Source of the DNA: Pseudomonas abietaniphila
Lineage (GTDB): Bacteria; Pseudomonadota; Gammaproteobacteria; Pseudomonadales; Pseudomonadaceae
Reading direction: 5' to 3'
Assembly (NCBI RefSeq): GCF_039697315.1
Contig: NZ_CP155619.1
Coordinates: 5,084,001-5,148,000, forward strand
DNA length: 64,000 nucleotides
Part shown: one piece after another, positions 42,413-51,976 of the stretch
Layout of the letters: each line of letters begins with the position of its first letter
Position numbering within the stretch: position 1 is the stretch's first letter
The notes under the pieces: model-generated
Told to the model about the DNA's origin: nothing
What the model saw: only the letters and a program-made list of their open reading frames with translations
Database searches by the model: none
Translations under genes and position numbers: made by a program

Positions 42413-43417
42413 ATGGCTTTAACCGTTAATACCAATATTGCGTCGTTGTCTGTTCAGCGGAATTTGAACAAGTCTTCTGATTCGTTGAGCACTGCGATGA
42501 CCCGCATATCTTCGGGTCTTCGGATCAATAGCGCCAAGGATGATGCTGCCGGTATGCAGATAGCCAGTCGCCTGACCACTCAAGCGAGAGGCTTATCGGT
42601 GGCGACCCGCAATGCTAACGATGCAATATCGGTTATCCAGACAACAGAAGGTGCATTGTCACAAACATTAAATACCCTGCAACGGATGAGAGACCTCGCC
42701 GTGCAAGCCAAGAATGGAACCAACACGGCTTCTGATCGACTGGCCTCTCACAAGGAGTTTGAACAAGCTTCTGAAGAGTTGACCCGGCTAAGCAAAAGTA
42801 CGAAGTTCGGGAAAGATCTCAACCTGCTGGATGGCAGTGCAGGAAGCCTGACCTTTCATGTGGGGGCCAATACAGGAGAGCATGAAGAAATTCAGATAGT
42901 TCTGGATCAGGATTATTCCACTAAATCCCTGTTCGCTGCTGCTGCGGACCGAGCGGCAGAAACTGCGGAGGTTGCAACGGCGACAGCACCGATGAAGGTG
43001 GGGAATAAAGACATCAAGGCTGGCGATGATTTGACGCCTAAAATTGACGGCACTGGGATTTATGAGGGGGTGACTCGAGCGGATCCCCTCAAGCCCACAA
43101 AGGAAGAACTCGCGCTGGAAGCTGCAGTGGCCAACAAGAACATCGACGAGGCTATCATCCAGATCGACAGCGCCATTGCCAGAGTCACTGCAGGGATGGC
43201 TGACCTGGGCGCGAAGCAAAACCGTCTCACGACGACGGTGGCCAACATAAGCAACATCATCGAAAACGTCACAGCGTCTCGTGGCCGTATTGAAGACGTC
43301 GATTTCGCCGCCGAAACCGCTGAACTGACCAAACAACAAACCCTCCAGCAAGCCTCAACCGCCATCCTGGCTCAGGCCAATCAGCTGCCCGCTGCGGTAT
43401 TGAAGCTGCTTCAGTAA
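42413..43417 (+). CDS. flagellin paralogue with atypical centre and codon use
   Basis: A 334-residue flagellin. The N-terminal D0/D1 ([38 protein letters not shown], the flg22-like region at 30-51) and C-terminal D1/D0 ([35 protein letters not shown]) match the neighbour. The centre (about 168-242) is longer by about 52 residues and charged, rich in Lys, Asp, Glu and Ala, with few Ser/Thr. Codons such as ATA, AGA, TTA and ACA are common here and rare in surrounding genes. It should be exported and polymerise, controlled by its sigma-28 promoter. Possibly acquired or exchanged separately from the main fliC. Confidence 0.93.
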   Translation: MALTVNTNIASLSVQRNLNKSSDSLSTAMTRISSGLRINSAKDDAAGMQIASRLTTQARGLSVATRNANDAISVIQTTEGALSQTLNTLQRMRDLAVQAKNGTNTASDRLASHKEFEQASEELTRLSKSTKFGKDLNLLDGSAGSLTFHVGANTGEHEEIQIVLDQDYSTKSLFAAAADRAAETAEVATATAPMKVGNKDIKAGDDLTPKIDGTGIYEGVTRADPLKPTKEELALEAAVANKNIDEAIIQIDSAIARVTAGMADLGAKQNRLTTTVANISNIIENVTASRGRIEDVDFAAETAELTKQQTLQQASTAILAQANQLPAAVLKLLQ

Positions 43418-43443
43418 CCGTCCGTCCGCTACAGGACCTTGAC

Positions 43444-43473
43444 CTCCGTGCACGTGAGAGGGCGTGTACGGAG
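43444..43473 (+). other. stem-loop after the first flagellin gene
   Basis: Ten-bp near-perfect inverted repeat CTCCGTGCAC / GTGTACGGAG (one G-U pair) without a T run. May stabilise or weakly terminate the transcript. Confidence 0.4.
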
Positions 43474-43600
43474 AAATTAATCATAAGAATCATAAGGTTA
43501 TCGTTCTGGTTAAAGATTGCGATGGTCACGCCGAAACGCTGTGTAACCCCCGTCAAAAGCAGGGGTGGCGCTCTGGTGGCAAAAAATTTTCAAATTGTCC

Positions 43601-43627
43601 TCAAGCTCCTTCCAGATACGACGATAA
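43601..43627 (+). promoter_or_regulatory. sigma-28 promoter of fliC
   Basis: TCAA-N15-GACGATAA; one mismatch in the -35 core and one in the -10. It lies 81 bases before the fliC ATG, the same distance as in the first flagellin gene. Confidence 0.75.
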
Positions 43628-43708
43628 ACATTACGAAGGTTCTCTAGGCCACACCCGGCGCTTGCCAGGGCCGGAAAGCCGCAGTACCCAACCAACGAGG
43701 AATTCATC

Positions 43709-44557
43709 ATGGCTTTAGGCGTAAACACTAACGTAGCTTCCCTGGCTGTTCAGAAGAACCTGGCCAAAGCTTCCGATGCACTGTCGACTTCGATGACTCG
43801 TCTGTCTTCCGGTCTGAAAATCAACAGCGCTAAAGACGACGCAGCCGGCCTGCAGATCGCTACCCGCGAAACTTCGCAAATCCGTGGTCAGACCGTAGCA
43901 ATCAAGAACGCCAACGACGGCATCTCGATGGCTCAGACCGCTGAAGGCGCTCTGCAAGAGTCGACCAACATTCTGCAGCGTATGCGTGAACTGGCTGTTC
44001 AGTCGCGAAACGACACTAACGGCACTGCTGACCGTACCGCTCTGAACGCCGAATTCGGTCAGATGTCCGACGAACTGACCCGTATCTCGGCTTCCACCAA
44101 CCTCAACGGCAAAAACCTGCTGGACGGTTCGGCTGGCACCATGACCCTGCAAGTCGGTTCGAGCACTGGCTCGGCCAACCGCATCGACCTGGTTCTGAGC
44201 TCCAAGTTCGACGCCACCTCGCTGTCGGTTGCCAGCGGTTCGGTTGCCATCACCGGCACCAGCGCCACTGCGTCCACCAACATCGACAACGCGATTACCG
44301 CGATTGACGCTGCTCTGGCAACGATCAACGCCACCCGTGCAAACCTGGGTGCTTCGCAAAACCGTTTGACCAGCACCATTTCCAACCTGCAAAACGTCAA
44401 CGAAAACGCCACCGCTGCACTGGGTCGTATTCAAGACACCGACTTCGCCGCTGAAACCGCTAACCTGACCAAACAACAGACTCTGCAACAGGCTTCCACT
44501 TCTGTTCTGGCCCAGGCTAACCAGCTGCCATCCGCTGTACTGAAACTGCTTCAGTAA
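43709..44557 (+). CDS. fliC: flagellin FliC
   Basis: A 282-residue flagellin, the standard short Pseudomonas type. N-terminal [18 protein letters not shown] and [20 protein letters not shown] (flg22 region, 30-51), C-terminal [18 protein letters not shown] and [17 protein letters not shown]. The surface region at about 164-190 is dense in Ser/Thr, the zone where P. syringae flagellin carries O-glycans. Codons are strongly biased to abundant tRNAs, as in highly expressed genes. It should be the principal filament subunit and the acceptor of Fgt/Maf glycosylation. Confidence 0.97.
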   Translation: MALGVNTNVASLAVQKNLAKASDALSTSMTRLSSGLKINSAKDDAAGLQIATRETSQIRGQTVAIKNANDGISMAQTAEGALQESTNILQRMRELAVQSRNDTNGTADRTALNAEFGQMSDELTRISASTNLNGKNLLDGSAGTMTLQVGSSTGSANRIDLVLSSKFDATSLSVASGSVAITGTSATASTNIDNAITAIDAALATINATRANLGASQNRLTSTISNLQNVNENATAALGRIQDTDFAAETANLTKQQTLQQASTSVLAQANQLPSAVLKLLQ

Positions 44558-44573
44558 TATCGGTTAGAGTTTT

Positions 44574-44609
44574 AGCGGGGGAGTGTGCTTGCGTGCTCTC
44601 CCGCTTTTT
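44574..44609 (+). terminator. rho-independent terminator after fliC
   Basis: Ten-bp stem AGCGGGGGAG / CTCTCCCGCT (one mismatch), 12-16 base loop, then TTTTT. flaG begins 20 bases later, so read-through or an unseen promoter must feed flaG-fliD. Confidence 0.85.
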
Positions 44610-44629
44610 ACTTTTAGAGGTGAGTGGAC

Positions 44630-45019
44630 ATGGACATTAGCAACCGGTTGAGCACGGTCTATCCTCCGGTGCAGTCGTTGCCATCGGTGCCTGTGGTTGC
44701 TGACAAGCAGGCCGTGGCGCCTCAAGTCGTTTCTGCGCCCGCAGCCTCTGCGAAGTCGGATACGGCAACGAGTAAAGACGCTGACCCTGAAGAGAAGTCA
44801 AAAGACTTGAAAGCTGCTGTGCAGGAAATGGAAAAGTTCTTTCAGTCGGTTCGCCGCAATCTGGAATTCTCGATCGACGAGGGATCCGGCCAGGTGGTCG
44901 TGAAGGTTATTGCCACTGAAACGGGCGAGGTGGTGCGGCAATTGCCGTCAGCCGAAGCTCTGAAAATCGCCGACAGCCTGAAGAATGCAAACAGCCTGTT
45001 GTTCGACGCAAAAGTGTAA
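44630..45019 (+). CDS. flaG: flagellar protein FlaG
   Basis: A 129-residue FlaG-family protein. Low-complexity N-terminal half rich in Pro, Ala, Ser and Lys, and a conserved C-terminal domain (about 65-125) with NLEFSIDEGSGQVVVKVI and the signature ETGEVVRQLPSAEALKIAD. FlaG influences filament length or stability. ATG at 44630 preferred to a GTG two codons earlier; AGAGGT is the ribosome site. Confidence 0.92.
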   Translation: MDISNRLSTVYPPVQSLPSVPVVADKQAVAPQVVSAPAASAKSDTATSKDADPEEKSKDLKAAVQEMEKFFQSVRRNLEFSIDEGSGQVVVKVIATETGEVVRQLPSAEALKIADSLKNANSLLFDAKV

Positions 45020-45096
45020 ATGGCATGAAACGTGAACGCAGTTCTTCTGAGCTGGAACGTAGTCAAAAGACTGACTCAAACTGAAAGGAGACACAA

Positions 45097-46527
45097 ATGG
45101 CTAGTCCAATCACCCCTTCAACCGGCCTGGGATCTGGCCTGGCGATCGGGGATATCGTCACCGCGCTGGTGAACTCCGACAAGCTCGCCAAGCAGACTCA
45201 GATCACCACACAGACCAAGCTGGTCACCACCAAGCTCTCTGGGATCGGAACGCTGAAATCAGCGATGTCGGCCTTTCAGACATTGTTGAAACCACCGACC
45301 GGCACCACCAGCACTCTGCAGTTCGCAGGCTACGCGGCCAAGTCGTCTGACGAAACCAAAGCAACTGTAACGTCCGACAACAGTGCAGTTCCGGGTAACT
45401 ACACCGTCAAGATCAACAAGCTGGCCACCAGCTCCAGTGTGGCGACCGCTGCATTTTCTGGCGGCGCTGACAGTGCCATTCCGAGTGGCAATCTGACCGT
45501 CACTCAAAATGGCATTTCCAAAAGCTACACGATCCCGACAGGCGCGACGTTGGCCTCGGTCGTCAAGCAGATCAACGCCGACACCAAGACCACGAACATC
45601 AGCGCCAACATCATCACCGACGCCAACGGTTCACGCATGGTGTTGGGCTCGAGCACAACCGGTGCGGGTTCGGACATCACCACGAGCAGTGATATCACCG
45701 GCTTTACCATTGCATCGGGTGTGGCGATCAACACCGCATCAGCGACCTCTGCCGGTTACATCGGTAGCCCGCCGATCAGTGCGGACGTCGATATCAACGG
45801 TTTCAACGTGATCAGCAAGAGCAATACCGTCGACAAGACGCTCGGCGGTATTTCGTTGCAATTGGTGGCAGTGGGAACGACGACAGTCAACGTATCGACC
45901 AACACCGATGGACTGAAGACGTCCTTGCAGGCGTTCATCGACTCCTACAACGCCGTGGTCAAGGCTATTTCCACGGTGACCAAGGCCACCGTCAGTGATA
46001 CCCCGGACCCTACGACCGGGGCGACCGTTACCCCGGCTGCCTTGACGGGCGACGCTATGCCTCGTTCGATCCTGTCGGCTATGCGAAACGAGTTAGTGAC
46101 AACGGGCGCCACGGGTGATCTTTCTGTATTGTCGCAGTTGGGCATTACCACGACCCAGTCAGACGGCACCCTGTCGCTTGATGCCACCAAATTCAGCGCG
46201 GCCATGGACAAGGGCCTGGCCGGCGATGTGCAGCAGTTGTTCAGCGGCACCGGCGACGGTTCCAACGGTCTGATTGCGCGCATGAACGCGGCCATCACGC
46301 CTTATACCCAGACGGGTGGCATTTTTGACACGCGTACCACGAGTCTGAACAAACAGCAGAATGATCTGCAGGACCAGCAAGCTGCGCTGGACCTGCGTGT
46401 CACCAACCTGACCGCTACCCTGACCGCCAAGTACAATGCCATGGACTTGCTGGTAGGGCAGCTCAAGGCCTCTGCGACCAGCATCACGTCGTTCTTCGAC
46501 TCGCTGAACGCGCAGAAAAGTGGCTGA
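45097..46527 (+). CDS. fliD: filament cap protein FliD (HAP2)
   Basis: A 476-residue capping protein. N-terminal TGLGSGLAIGDIVTALVNSDK and FQTLLKP, central beta-rich domains, and a C-terminal coiled helix (TTSLNKQQNDLQDQQAALDLRV ... TSITSFFDSLNAQ, quoted in short pieces). In pseudomonads FliD also binds mucin. AAGGAG precedes the ATG; a terminator follows. Confidence 0.95.
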   Translation: MASPITPSTGLGSGLAIGDIVTALVNSDKLAKQTQITTQTKLVTTKLSGIGTLKSAMSAFQTLLKPPTGTTSTLQFAGYAAKSSDETKATVTSDNSAVPGNYTVKINKLATSSSVATAAFSGGADSAIPSGNLTVTQNGISKSYTIPTGATLASVVKQINADTKTTNISANIITDANGSRMVLGSSTTGAGSDITTSSDITGFTIASGVAINTASATSAGYIGSPPISADVDINGFNVISKSNTVDKTLGGISLQLVAVGTTTVNVSTNTDGLKTSLQAFIDSYNAVVKAISTVTKATVSDTPDPTTGATVTPAALTGDAMPRSILSAMRNELVTTGATGDLSVLSQLGITTTQSDGTLSLDATKFSAAMDKGLAGDVQQLFSGTGDGSNGLIARMNAAITPYTQTGGIFDTRTTSLNKQQNDLQDQQAALDLRVTNLTATLTAKYNAMDLLVGQLKASATSITSFFDSLNAQKSG

Positions 46528-46547
46528 TCATTGAAATAAAAACAAGG

Positions 46548-46571
46548 ACCCGGCCCAGTGCCGGGTTTTTG
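46548..46571 (+). terminator. rho-independent terminator after fliD
   Basis: Seven-bp stem ACCCGGC / GCCGGGT, 5-base loop, TTTTT. Separates fliD from fliST. Confidence 0.85.
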
Positions 46572-46582
46572 GCATCTGGCCT

Positions 46583-46609
46583 TAAAGTTTCTCAAGGCCG
46601 TGTCGATAC
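46583..46609 (+). promoter_or_regulatory. sigma-28 promoter of fliS-fliT
   Basis: TAAAGTTT with TAAA-N15-GTCGATAC, 6 of 8 in the -10. It lies 38 bases before the fliS ATG and just after the fliD terminator. Confidence 0.75.
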
Positions 46610-46647
46610 CCTGAATATAGAAACTTCGAGTTGTGTGAGGTAAGAAC

Positions 46648-47043
46648 ATGAACCGGATGGCAGCCCTTCGGCAGTATCAGAAGGTCAATTCACACGCACA
46701 GACCGCCGTGGCCACGCCGCACCGTCTGGTGCAGATGCTGATGGAAGCGGGACTGGACCGTATCGCCCAGGCCAAAGGTGCGATCGAGCGCAAAGACGTG
46801 GCCGCCAAGGGCACGTTGATTGGCAAGGCCATCGAGATCGTGGGTGGCCTGCGTGAAGGCCTGGACATGGAGAAGCAGGCAGAGGCCCTGGCCCATGTCG
46901 ACAACCTGTATGTGTACATGATGAAGCGTCTGGCGGAAGCCAACATCAAGACCGACCCGAAAATCCTCGACGAAGTCAGCGGTTTGTTGACGACCGTCAA
47001 GGAAGGTTGGGACGGGATTGGCGATCAGCAGCAAGCGCTGTAA
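46648..47043 (+). CDS. fliS: flagellin export chaperone FliS
   Basis: A 131-residue four-helix chaperone binding the C-terminal helix of flagellin. Family features: ALRQYQKVNSHAQTAVATPHRLVQML at the N-terminus (in part VNSHAQTAVATPHRLV), GLDRIAQAKGAIE, and the NLYVYMMKRLAEANI helix. Ten bases before fliT. Confidence 0.95.
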   Translation: MNRMAALRQYQKVNSHAQTAVATPHRLVQMLMEAGLDRIAQAKGAIERKDVAAKGTLIGKAIEIVGGLREGLDMEKQAEALAHVDNLYVYMMKRLAEANIKTDPKILDEVSGLLTTVKEGWDGIGDQQQAL

Positions 47044-47053
47044 GGAGATAACC

Positions 47054-47350
47054 ATGAGTGCTGCACTCAAGCGAATCGAAGAAACCCGCGAAGCTTTGGT
47101 CGATGCCCTCGCCGAGCGAGATTGGGAGGCGATCGGCAAGCTCGATCTGGCCTGCCGTGCCTGCGTCGACGAAGTCATCCGCGAGGCGACTGACGACGAG
47201 CCTGAAGTGCGCAGCAATCTGGAAGAGTTATTGGGCGTGTATCGGCAGCTGATCGATATCGCTGCGGGGGAGCGTCAGGCGATTGTCGATGAAATGTCGC
47301 AGATCCAGCGAGCGAAAAGCGCTGCAAAGGTTTACCATCTGTTTGGTTGA
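47054..47350 (+). CDS. fliT: FliT-like flagellar chaperone
   Basis: A 98-residue helical protein (MSAALKRIEETREALVDALA, then LLGVYRQLIDIAAGERQAI) located directly after fliS, where pseudomonads carry a FliT-class chaperone for FliD (called FleP in P. aeruginosa, where it has also been tied to pilus length). AAGGAG precedes the ATG at 47054; the open frame extends to 47018 inside fliS without similarity. Identification rests on position, size and helical composition. Confidence 0.8.
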   Translation: MSAALKRIEETREALVDALAERDWEAIGKLDLACRACVDEVIREATDDEPEVRSNLEELLGVYRQLIDIAAGERQAIVDEMSQIQRAKSAAKVYHLFG

Positions 47351-47404
47351 CGCTTGGTTGATCTAAAAAATTTGTGCGCCATAAAATTGACTGTGTACGG
47401 TTTT

Positions 47405-47433
47405 TTGACTTAACTAGTGATGTTCACTAATTT
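47405..47433 (+). promoter_or_regulatory. possible sigma-70 promoter of fleQ
   Basis: TTGACT then, after 17 bases, TAATTT; near a TAGTGATGTTCACTA inverted repeat that could be an operator. A sigma-70 promoter is expected because FleQ tops the cascade; the -10 is weak. The fliT-fleQ gap is AT-rich with no terminator. Confidence 0.4.
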
Positions 47434-47518
47434 CTGGTTGATGTAGCGTCCTGCGGACAGTACAAATGCCAAGCTTGCCCCTGATGGGCATCGAGTTGAC
47501 TAGGGAAGTTGCTATTGC

Positions 47519-48994
47519 ATGTGGCGTGAAATCAAGATTCTGCTGATCGATGACGATAGCCAGCGCCGCCGTGACATGGCGGTGATTCTGAATTTTCTCG
47601 GCGATGAGAACCTGTCCTGTTCCAGCACTGACTGGCAGCAAGTCGTAGGCTCTTTGACATCCACTCGAGAAGTTCTCTGCGTGCTGGTCGGCTCGGTAAA
47701 TGCGCCGGGCAGTCTCCAAGGGCTGCTTAAGACCGTCGCTGCATGGGATGAGTTCCTTCCTGTCCTGCTGATGGGCGAAAATTCTTCTGCCGAGCTGGCC
47801 GAAGACTTGCGTCGGCGCGTGCTGTCCACGGTCGAAATGCCGCCCAGCTACAGCAAATTGCTGGATTCCCTGCACCGTGCCCAGGTCTATCGTGAAATGT
47901 ACGATCAGGCCCGCGAGCGCGGCCGTCAGCGCGAGCCCAACCTGTTCCGCAGCCTGGTCGGCACCAGCCGTGCGATCCAGCACGTGCGCCAGATGATGCA
48001 GCAAGTGGCCGACACCGACGCCAGCGTGTTGATCCTGGGCGAGTCGGGCACTGGCAAGGAAGTGGTTGCACGTAACCTTCACTACCATTCAAAACGTCGC
48101 GACGCGCCGTTCGTCCCCGTCAACTGCGGTGCGATTCCGGCAGAGCTGCTGGAAAGCGAACTGTTCGGCCACGAGAAAGGCGCGTTCACCGGTGCGATCA
48201 CCAGCCGGGCAGGGCGCTTTGAGCTGGCGAACGGTGGCACGCTGTTCCTTGATGAAATCGGTGACATGCCGTTGCCGATGCAGGTCAAGTTGCTGCGGGT
48301 GTTGCAGGAACGCACCTTTGAGCGCGTGGGCAGCAACAAGACCCAGAGCGTCGATGTGCGCATCATTGCAGCGACCCACAAGAACCTCGAAGACATGATC
48401 GAGACCGGTGGCTTCCGTGAAGACCTGTACTACCGCCTGAACGTATTCCCGATCGAAATGGCGCCGTTGCGTGAACGCGTGGAAGACATTCCGCTGCTGA
48501 TGAACGAGCTGATTTCGCGCATGGAGCACGAAAAACGCGGTTCGATCCGTTTCAATTCGGCCGCCATCATGTCGCTGTGCCGCCACGGCTGGCCGGGCAA
48601 CGTGCGTGAGCTGGCCAACCTGGTGGAGCGCATGGCGATCATGCACCCCTACGGCGTGATCGGCGTTGCCGAACTGCCGAAGAAATTCCGCTACGTCGAC
48701 GATGAAGACGAGCAACTGGTGGACAGCCTGCGCAGCGATCTGGAAGAGCGCGTGGCCATCAACGGTCACACGCCCAACTTCGCCAACAGTGCGATGCTGC
48801 CGCCCGAAGGCCTGGACCTGAAGGACTACCTCGGTGGTCTGGAACAGGGCTTGATCCAGCAGGCGCTGGACGATGCCAACGGTATCGTGGCCCGCGCCGC
48901 CGAGCGCTTGCGTATCCGCCGCACCACGCTGGTGGAGAAGATGCGCAAGTACGGCATGAGCCGTCGCGACGGCGACGATCAGGTCGACGACTGA
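47519..48994 (+). CDS. fleQ: master flagellar regulator FleQ
   Basis: A 491-residue sigma-54 enhancer-binding protein and c-di-GMP receptor. N-terminal REC-like FleQ domain (about 1-120, [11 protein letters not shown]), AAA+ domain (about 140-370) with Walker [10 protein letters not shown], the sigma-54-contacting GAFTGA loop and Walker [12 protein letters not shown], and a Fis-type HTH (about 445-485, [20 protein letters not shown]). It activates fleSR, flhA, fliE and fliL-type promoters and represses exopolysaccharide genes. Start [12 protein letters not shown] is the family start. Confidence 0.97.
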   Translation: MWREIKILLIDDDSQRRRDMAVILNFLGDENLSCSSTDWQQVVGSLTSTREVLCVLVGSVNAPGSLQGLLKTVAAWDEFLPVLLMGENSSAELAEDLRRRVLSTVEMPPSYSKLLDSLHRAQVYREMYDQARERGRQREPNLFRSLVGTSRAIQHVRQMMQQVADTDASVLILGESGTGKEVVARNLHYHSKRRDAPFVPVNCGAIPAELLESELFGHEKGAFTGAITSRAGRFELANGGTLFLDEIGDMPLPMQVKLLRVLQERTFERVGSNKTQSVDVRIIAATHKNLEDMIETGGFREDLYYRLNVFPIEMAPLRERVEDIPLLMNELISRMEHEKRGSIRFNSAAIMSLCRHGWPGNVRELANLVERMAIMHPYGVIGVAELPKKFRYVDDEDEQLVDSLRSDLEERVAINGHTPNFANSAMLPPEGLDLKDYLGGLEQGLIQQALDDANGIVARAAERLRIRRTTLVEKMRKYGMSRRDGDDQVDD

Positions 48995-49020
48995 CACTCG
49001 TTTGACGCGCCAAAAATAAG

Positions 49021-49046
49021 CCGCTGATTTTTCAGCGGTTTTTTTT
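49021..49046 (+). terminator. rho-independent terminator after fleQ
   Basis: Seven-bp stem CCGCTGA / TCAGCGG, TTTT loop and eight T. Its T run abuts the -24 element of the fleSR promoter. Confidence 0.9.
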
Positions 49047-49062
49047 CGGCACGAGGATTGCT
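49047..49062 (+). promoter_or_regulatory. sigma-54 promoter of fleSR
   Basis: CGGCAC-N5-TTGCT, one mismatch to consensus, 55 bases before the fleS ATG; begins at the base after the fleQ terminator T run. Confidence 0.85.
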
Positions 49063-49117
49063 AAGTCTCTTGCAACATACCGTTTACTGACGGTTCGCCA
49101 CGCGAGAGATCAACACT

Positions 49118-50356
49118 ATGCCCCAGGCCGCTCAGATGTCTTCCGAACCTGTTTTACCCGGTTCGCAAGTGCAGCCGTCCCCGGAAGTGGAAAGTCGTCA
49201 AGGACTGGAGCAGGCGTTTGCCCTGTTCAACCAGATGTCGACACAACTGACTGACTCCTACAGCTTGCTGGAAGCGCGGGTCACCGAGCTCAAAGGTGAG
49301 CTGGCGGTCGTGAGTGCTCAGCGGATGCAGGAGCTGGCCGAGAAAGAGCGTCTGGCCAACCGTCTGCAGAACCTGCTCGACCTGTTGCCGGGCGGTGTGA
49401 TTGTCATCGACGCTCACGGCATGGTCCGCGAGGCCAACCCCGCAGCCCTTGATCTGCTGGGCGAACCGCTGATCGGCATGCTCTGGCGCCATGTGATCGC
49501 ACGCTGCTTTGCGCCCCGTGAGGACGACGGTCACGAAATCTCGCTGAAAGACGGGCGTCGCCTGTCGATTGCGACCCGATCCCTCGATGCTGAGCCCGGC
49601 CAACTGGTGCTACTCAACGACCTGACTGAAACCCGTCACCTGCAAAGTCAGCTGGCGCGCCATGAGCGTCTGTCCTCGCTGGGCCGCATGGTGGCTTCGC
49701 TGGCACATCAGATTCGCACGCCTTTGTCGGCTGCCATGATTTACGCCAGTCATTTGACCGAGCAGGCGCTGAATGTAGAGACGCAGCAGCGTTTCGCCGG
49801 CCGTTTGAAAGAGCGGCTGCACGAGCTCGAACATCAGGTGCGCGACATGCTGGTGTTCGCCCGCGGCGAGCTGCCGCTGACGGACCGCCTCTCGCCCAGC
49901 CAACTGGTCACCGCCCTTGAGTCTGCCGCGCAGACCCACGTGCGTGATGCGACAGTGCGTTGGCAGTGCAATGACCTCAATGGCGAACTGCTGTGCAACC
50001 GGGACACGCTGGTCGGTGCCTTGCTCAATCTGATCGAGAACGCGGTGCAGGCGAGCGCCGGTCGGTCACGCATCAAGATTCATGCGTACAGCCGCGGCAC
50101 TACGCTGCGTCTGTGTATCAGTGACAACGGCAGCGGCATTGACGCTGTTGCGCTGGCCCGCATCGGTGAGCCATTTTTCACCACCAAGACGACGGGCACC
50201 GGGCTGGGCCTGGCCGTGGTCACGGCCGTTGCGCGGGCTCACCAGGGGCAGGTGCAATTTCGGTCGCGTCCGGGGCGCGGCACCTGTGCCATCGTTTCCT
50301 TGCCGCTGATTCCGGGTCTCAGCGCGGCGATCACCACGGTGGGTGATGACTCATGA
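49118..50356 (+). CDS. fleS: sensor histidine kinase FleS
   Basis: A 412-residue cytoplasmic sensor kinase without membrane segments. Coiled-coil (about 30-95), PAS domain (about 95-170, LDLLPGGVIVIDAHG), HisKA with phospho-acceptor H197 in SLAHQIRTPLSA, and an HATPase domain (N box NLIENAVQA, G1 DNGSGID, G2 TGTGLGLAV). It phosphorylates FleR to switch on class III sigma-54 genes. Stop overlaps the fleR start by four bases. Confidence 0.96.
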   Translation: MPQAAQMSSEPVLPGSQVQPSPEVESRQGLEQAFALFNQMSTQLTDSYSLLEARVTELKGELAVVSAQRMQELAEKERLANRLQNLLDLLPGGVIVIDAHGMVREANPAALDLLGEPLIGMLWRHVIARCFAPREDDGHEISLKDGRRLSIATRSLDAEPGQLVLLNDLTETRHLQSQLARHERLSSLGRMVASLAHQIRTPLSAAMIYASHLTEQALNVETQQRFAGRLKERLHELEHQVRDMLVFARGELPLTDRLSPSQLVTALESAAQTHVRDATVRWQCNDLNGELLCNRDTLVGALLNLIENAVQASAGRSRIKIHAYSRGTTLRLCISDNGSGIDAVALARIGEPFFTTKTTGTGLGLAVVTAVARAHQGQVQFRSRPGRGTCAIVSLPLIPGLSAAITTVGDDS

Positions 50357-51780
50357 CGATCAAGGTATTGCTGGTCGAGGACGACCCTTCACTGCGTGAG
50401 GCCTTGGGCGAAACCCTCGCGCTCGCAGGGCATGACTACCGCGCGGTCGGTTCGGCGGAGGAGGCGCTTCTGGCCGCCGCCGAGGCGTCGTTCAGTCTGG
50501 TGGTCAGCGACGTCAACATGCCCGGCATGGACGGACATCAATTACTCAATCAGTTGCGCACGCGCTACCCGCAGCTGCCAGTGCTGTTGATGACGGCACA
50601 TGGCGCGGTGGACCGTGCGGTGGACGCAATGCGTCAGGGCGCCGCCGATTACCTGGTCAAGCCGTTCGAGCCCAAGGCATTGCTCGCGCTGGTGGCACGC
50701 CACGCCCTGGGGCGTCTCGGGCCGGCGGACGGCGAGGGGCCGATTGCGGTCGAGCCCGCGAGCATCCAACTGCTGAACCTGGCGAGCCGCGTGGCCAAGA
50801 GCGACTCCACGGTATTGATCTCGGGCGAGTCGGGGACTGGTAAGGAAGTGCTGGCGCGTTTCATTCACCAGCAATCCCCGCGTGCCGGGAAGCCGTTTAT
50901 CGCCATCAACTGTGCAGCGATCCCGGACAACATGCTCGAAGCGACCTTGTTTGGTCACGAGAAAGGCTCGTTCACCGGCGCCATTGCTGCGCAGCCCGGC
51001 AAATTCGAACAGGCCGATGGCGGCACCATCCTGCTCGACGAGATTTCCGAAATGCCGATGGGGTTGCAGGCCAAGCTGCTGCGTGTGCTGCAGGAGCGGG
51101 AAGTGGAGCGTGTTGGCGCGCGCAAGCCTATCGAGCTGGATATTCGTGTACTGGCGACCACTAACCGCGATCTGGCGGGCGAAGTGGCGGCAGGCCGTTT
51201 CCGTGAGGACCTGTTCTATCGTCTGTCGGTGTTCCCGTTGGCATGGCAGTCGTTGCGTCAGCGTCCCGCCGACATTTTGCCGCTGGCCGAGCGTCTCCTG
51301 GCCAAACACGTCAATAAAATGAAGCACGCGCCGGTGCGCCTGTCGGCTGACGCGCAAAAGTGTCTGGTCGGCTACAGCTGGCCGGGCAACGTGCGCGAGC
51401 TGGACAACGCTGTGCAGCGCGCACTGATTCTGCAGCAGGGCGGGGTGATTCAGGCGGAAGACTTTTGCCTGACCGGCCCCATCACCTTCGCATCCCTTCC
51501 GACGCCTGCGCCGGTCCTTCAGGTTCTGCCGACGGTGCCGACAACCTCCAGCGCCATGGATTCGTCGCCCGAGACGGCCAGTGGCGATCTGGGTGGGGCA
51601 TTGGGTGAAGACCTCAGGCGTCGTGAGTTTCAGATGATCATCGATACGCTCCGGGCCGAGCGCGGCCGCCGCAAGGAAGCTGCCGAGCGCCTGGGTATCA
51701 GCCCGCGTACGTTGCGCTACAAGCTGGCGCAGATGCGGGATGCCGGGATGGATGTCGAGGGCTATCTGTTCGCCAGCTGA
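50353..51780 (+). CDS. fleR: sigma-54-dependent response regulator FleR
   Basis: A 475-residue NtrC-class regulator. Receiver domain (1-~120) with D53 in [13 protein letters not shown] and K at [13 protein letters not shown]+ domain (about 135-365) with Walker [10 protein letters not shown]; and C-terminal Fis HTH ([20 protein letters not shown]). The sigma-54 loop reads GSFTGA rather than GAFTGA, a tolerated variant. Activates basal-body and hook genes. Confidence 0.96.
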   Translation: MTIKVLLVEDDPSLREALGETLALAGHDYRAVGSAEEALLAAAEASFSLVVSDVNMPGMDGHQLLNQLRTRYPQLPVLLMTAHGAVDRAVDAMRQGAADYLVKPFEPKALLALVARHALGRLGPADGEGPIAVEPASIQLLNLASRVAKSDSTVLISGESGTGKEVLARFIHQQSPRAGKPFIAINCAAIPDNMLEATLFGHEKGSFTGAIAAQPGKFEQADGGTILLDEISEMPMGLQAKLLRVLQEREVERVGARKPIELDIRVLATTNRDLAGEVAAGRFREDLFYRLSVFPLAWQSLRQRPADILPLAERLLAKHVNKMKHAPVRLSADAQKCLVGYSWPGNVRELDNAVQRALILQQGGVIQAEDFCLTGPITFASLPTPAPVLQVLPTVPTTSSAMDSSPETASGDLGGALGEDLRRREFQMIIDTLRAERGRRKEAAERLGISPRTLRYKLAQMRDAGMDVEGYLFAS

Positions 51781-51810
51781 TACGCGTGTGCTCATTGGAT
51801 GATGCATTAC

Positions 51811-51902
51811 TTGTGGGAGCCGGCTTGCTGGCGACTGTGGAGTGTCAGACACCTTCAGGGGTGGATGAACTATCGCATTCGCCAGCAAGCCGGCTCCCAC
51901 AT
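51811..51902. repeat. REP doublet between fleR and fliE
   Basis: GTGGGAGCCGGCTTGCTGGCGA and inverse TCGCCAGCAAGCCGGCTCCCAC as an inverted pair, about 48 bases apart (quoted motif trimmed: GAGCCGGCTTGCTGGCGA). Different core from the 6124 and 17175 pairs. Confidence 0.8.
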
Positions 51903-51976
51903 TGATTTTCCTACTGTTCGATTCTGTAACCGCCCCAATACTTTCATGAAAAGCTGGCACTGTGCCTCCATTGGTC

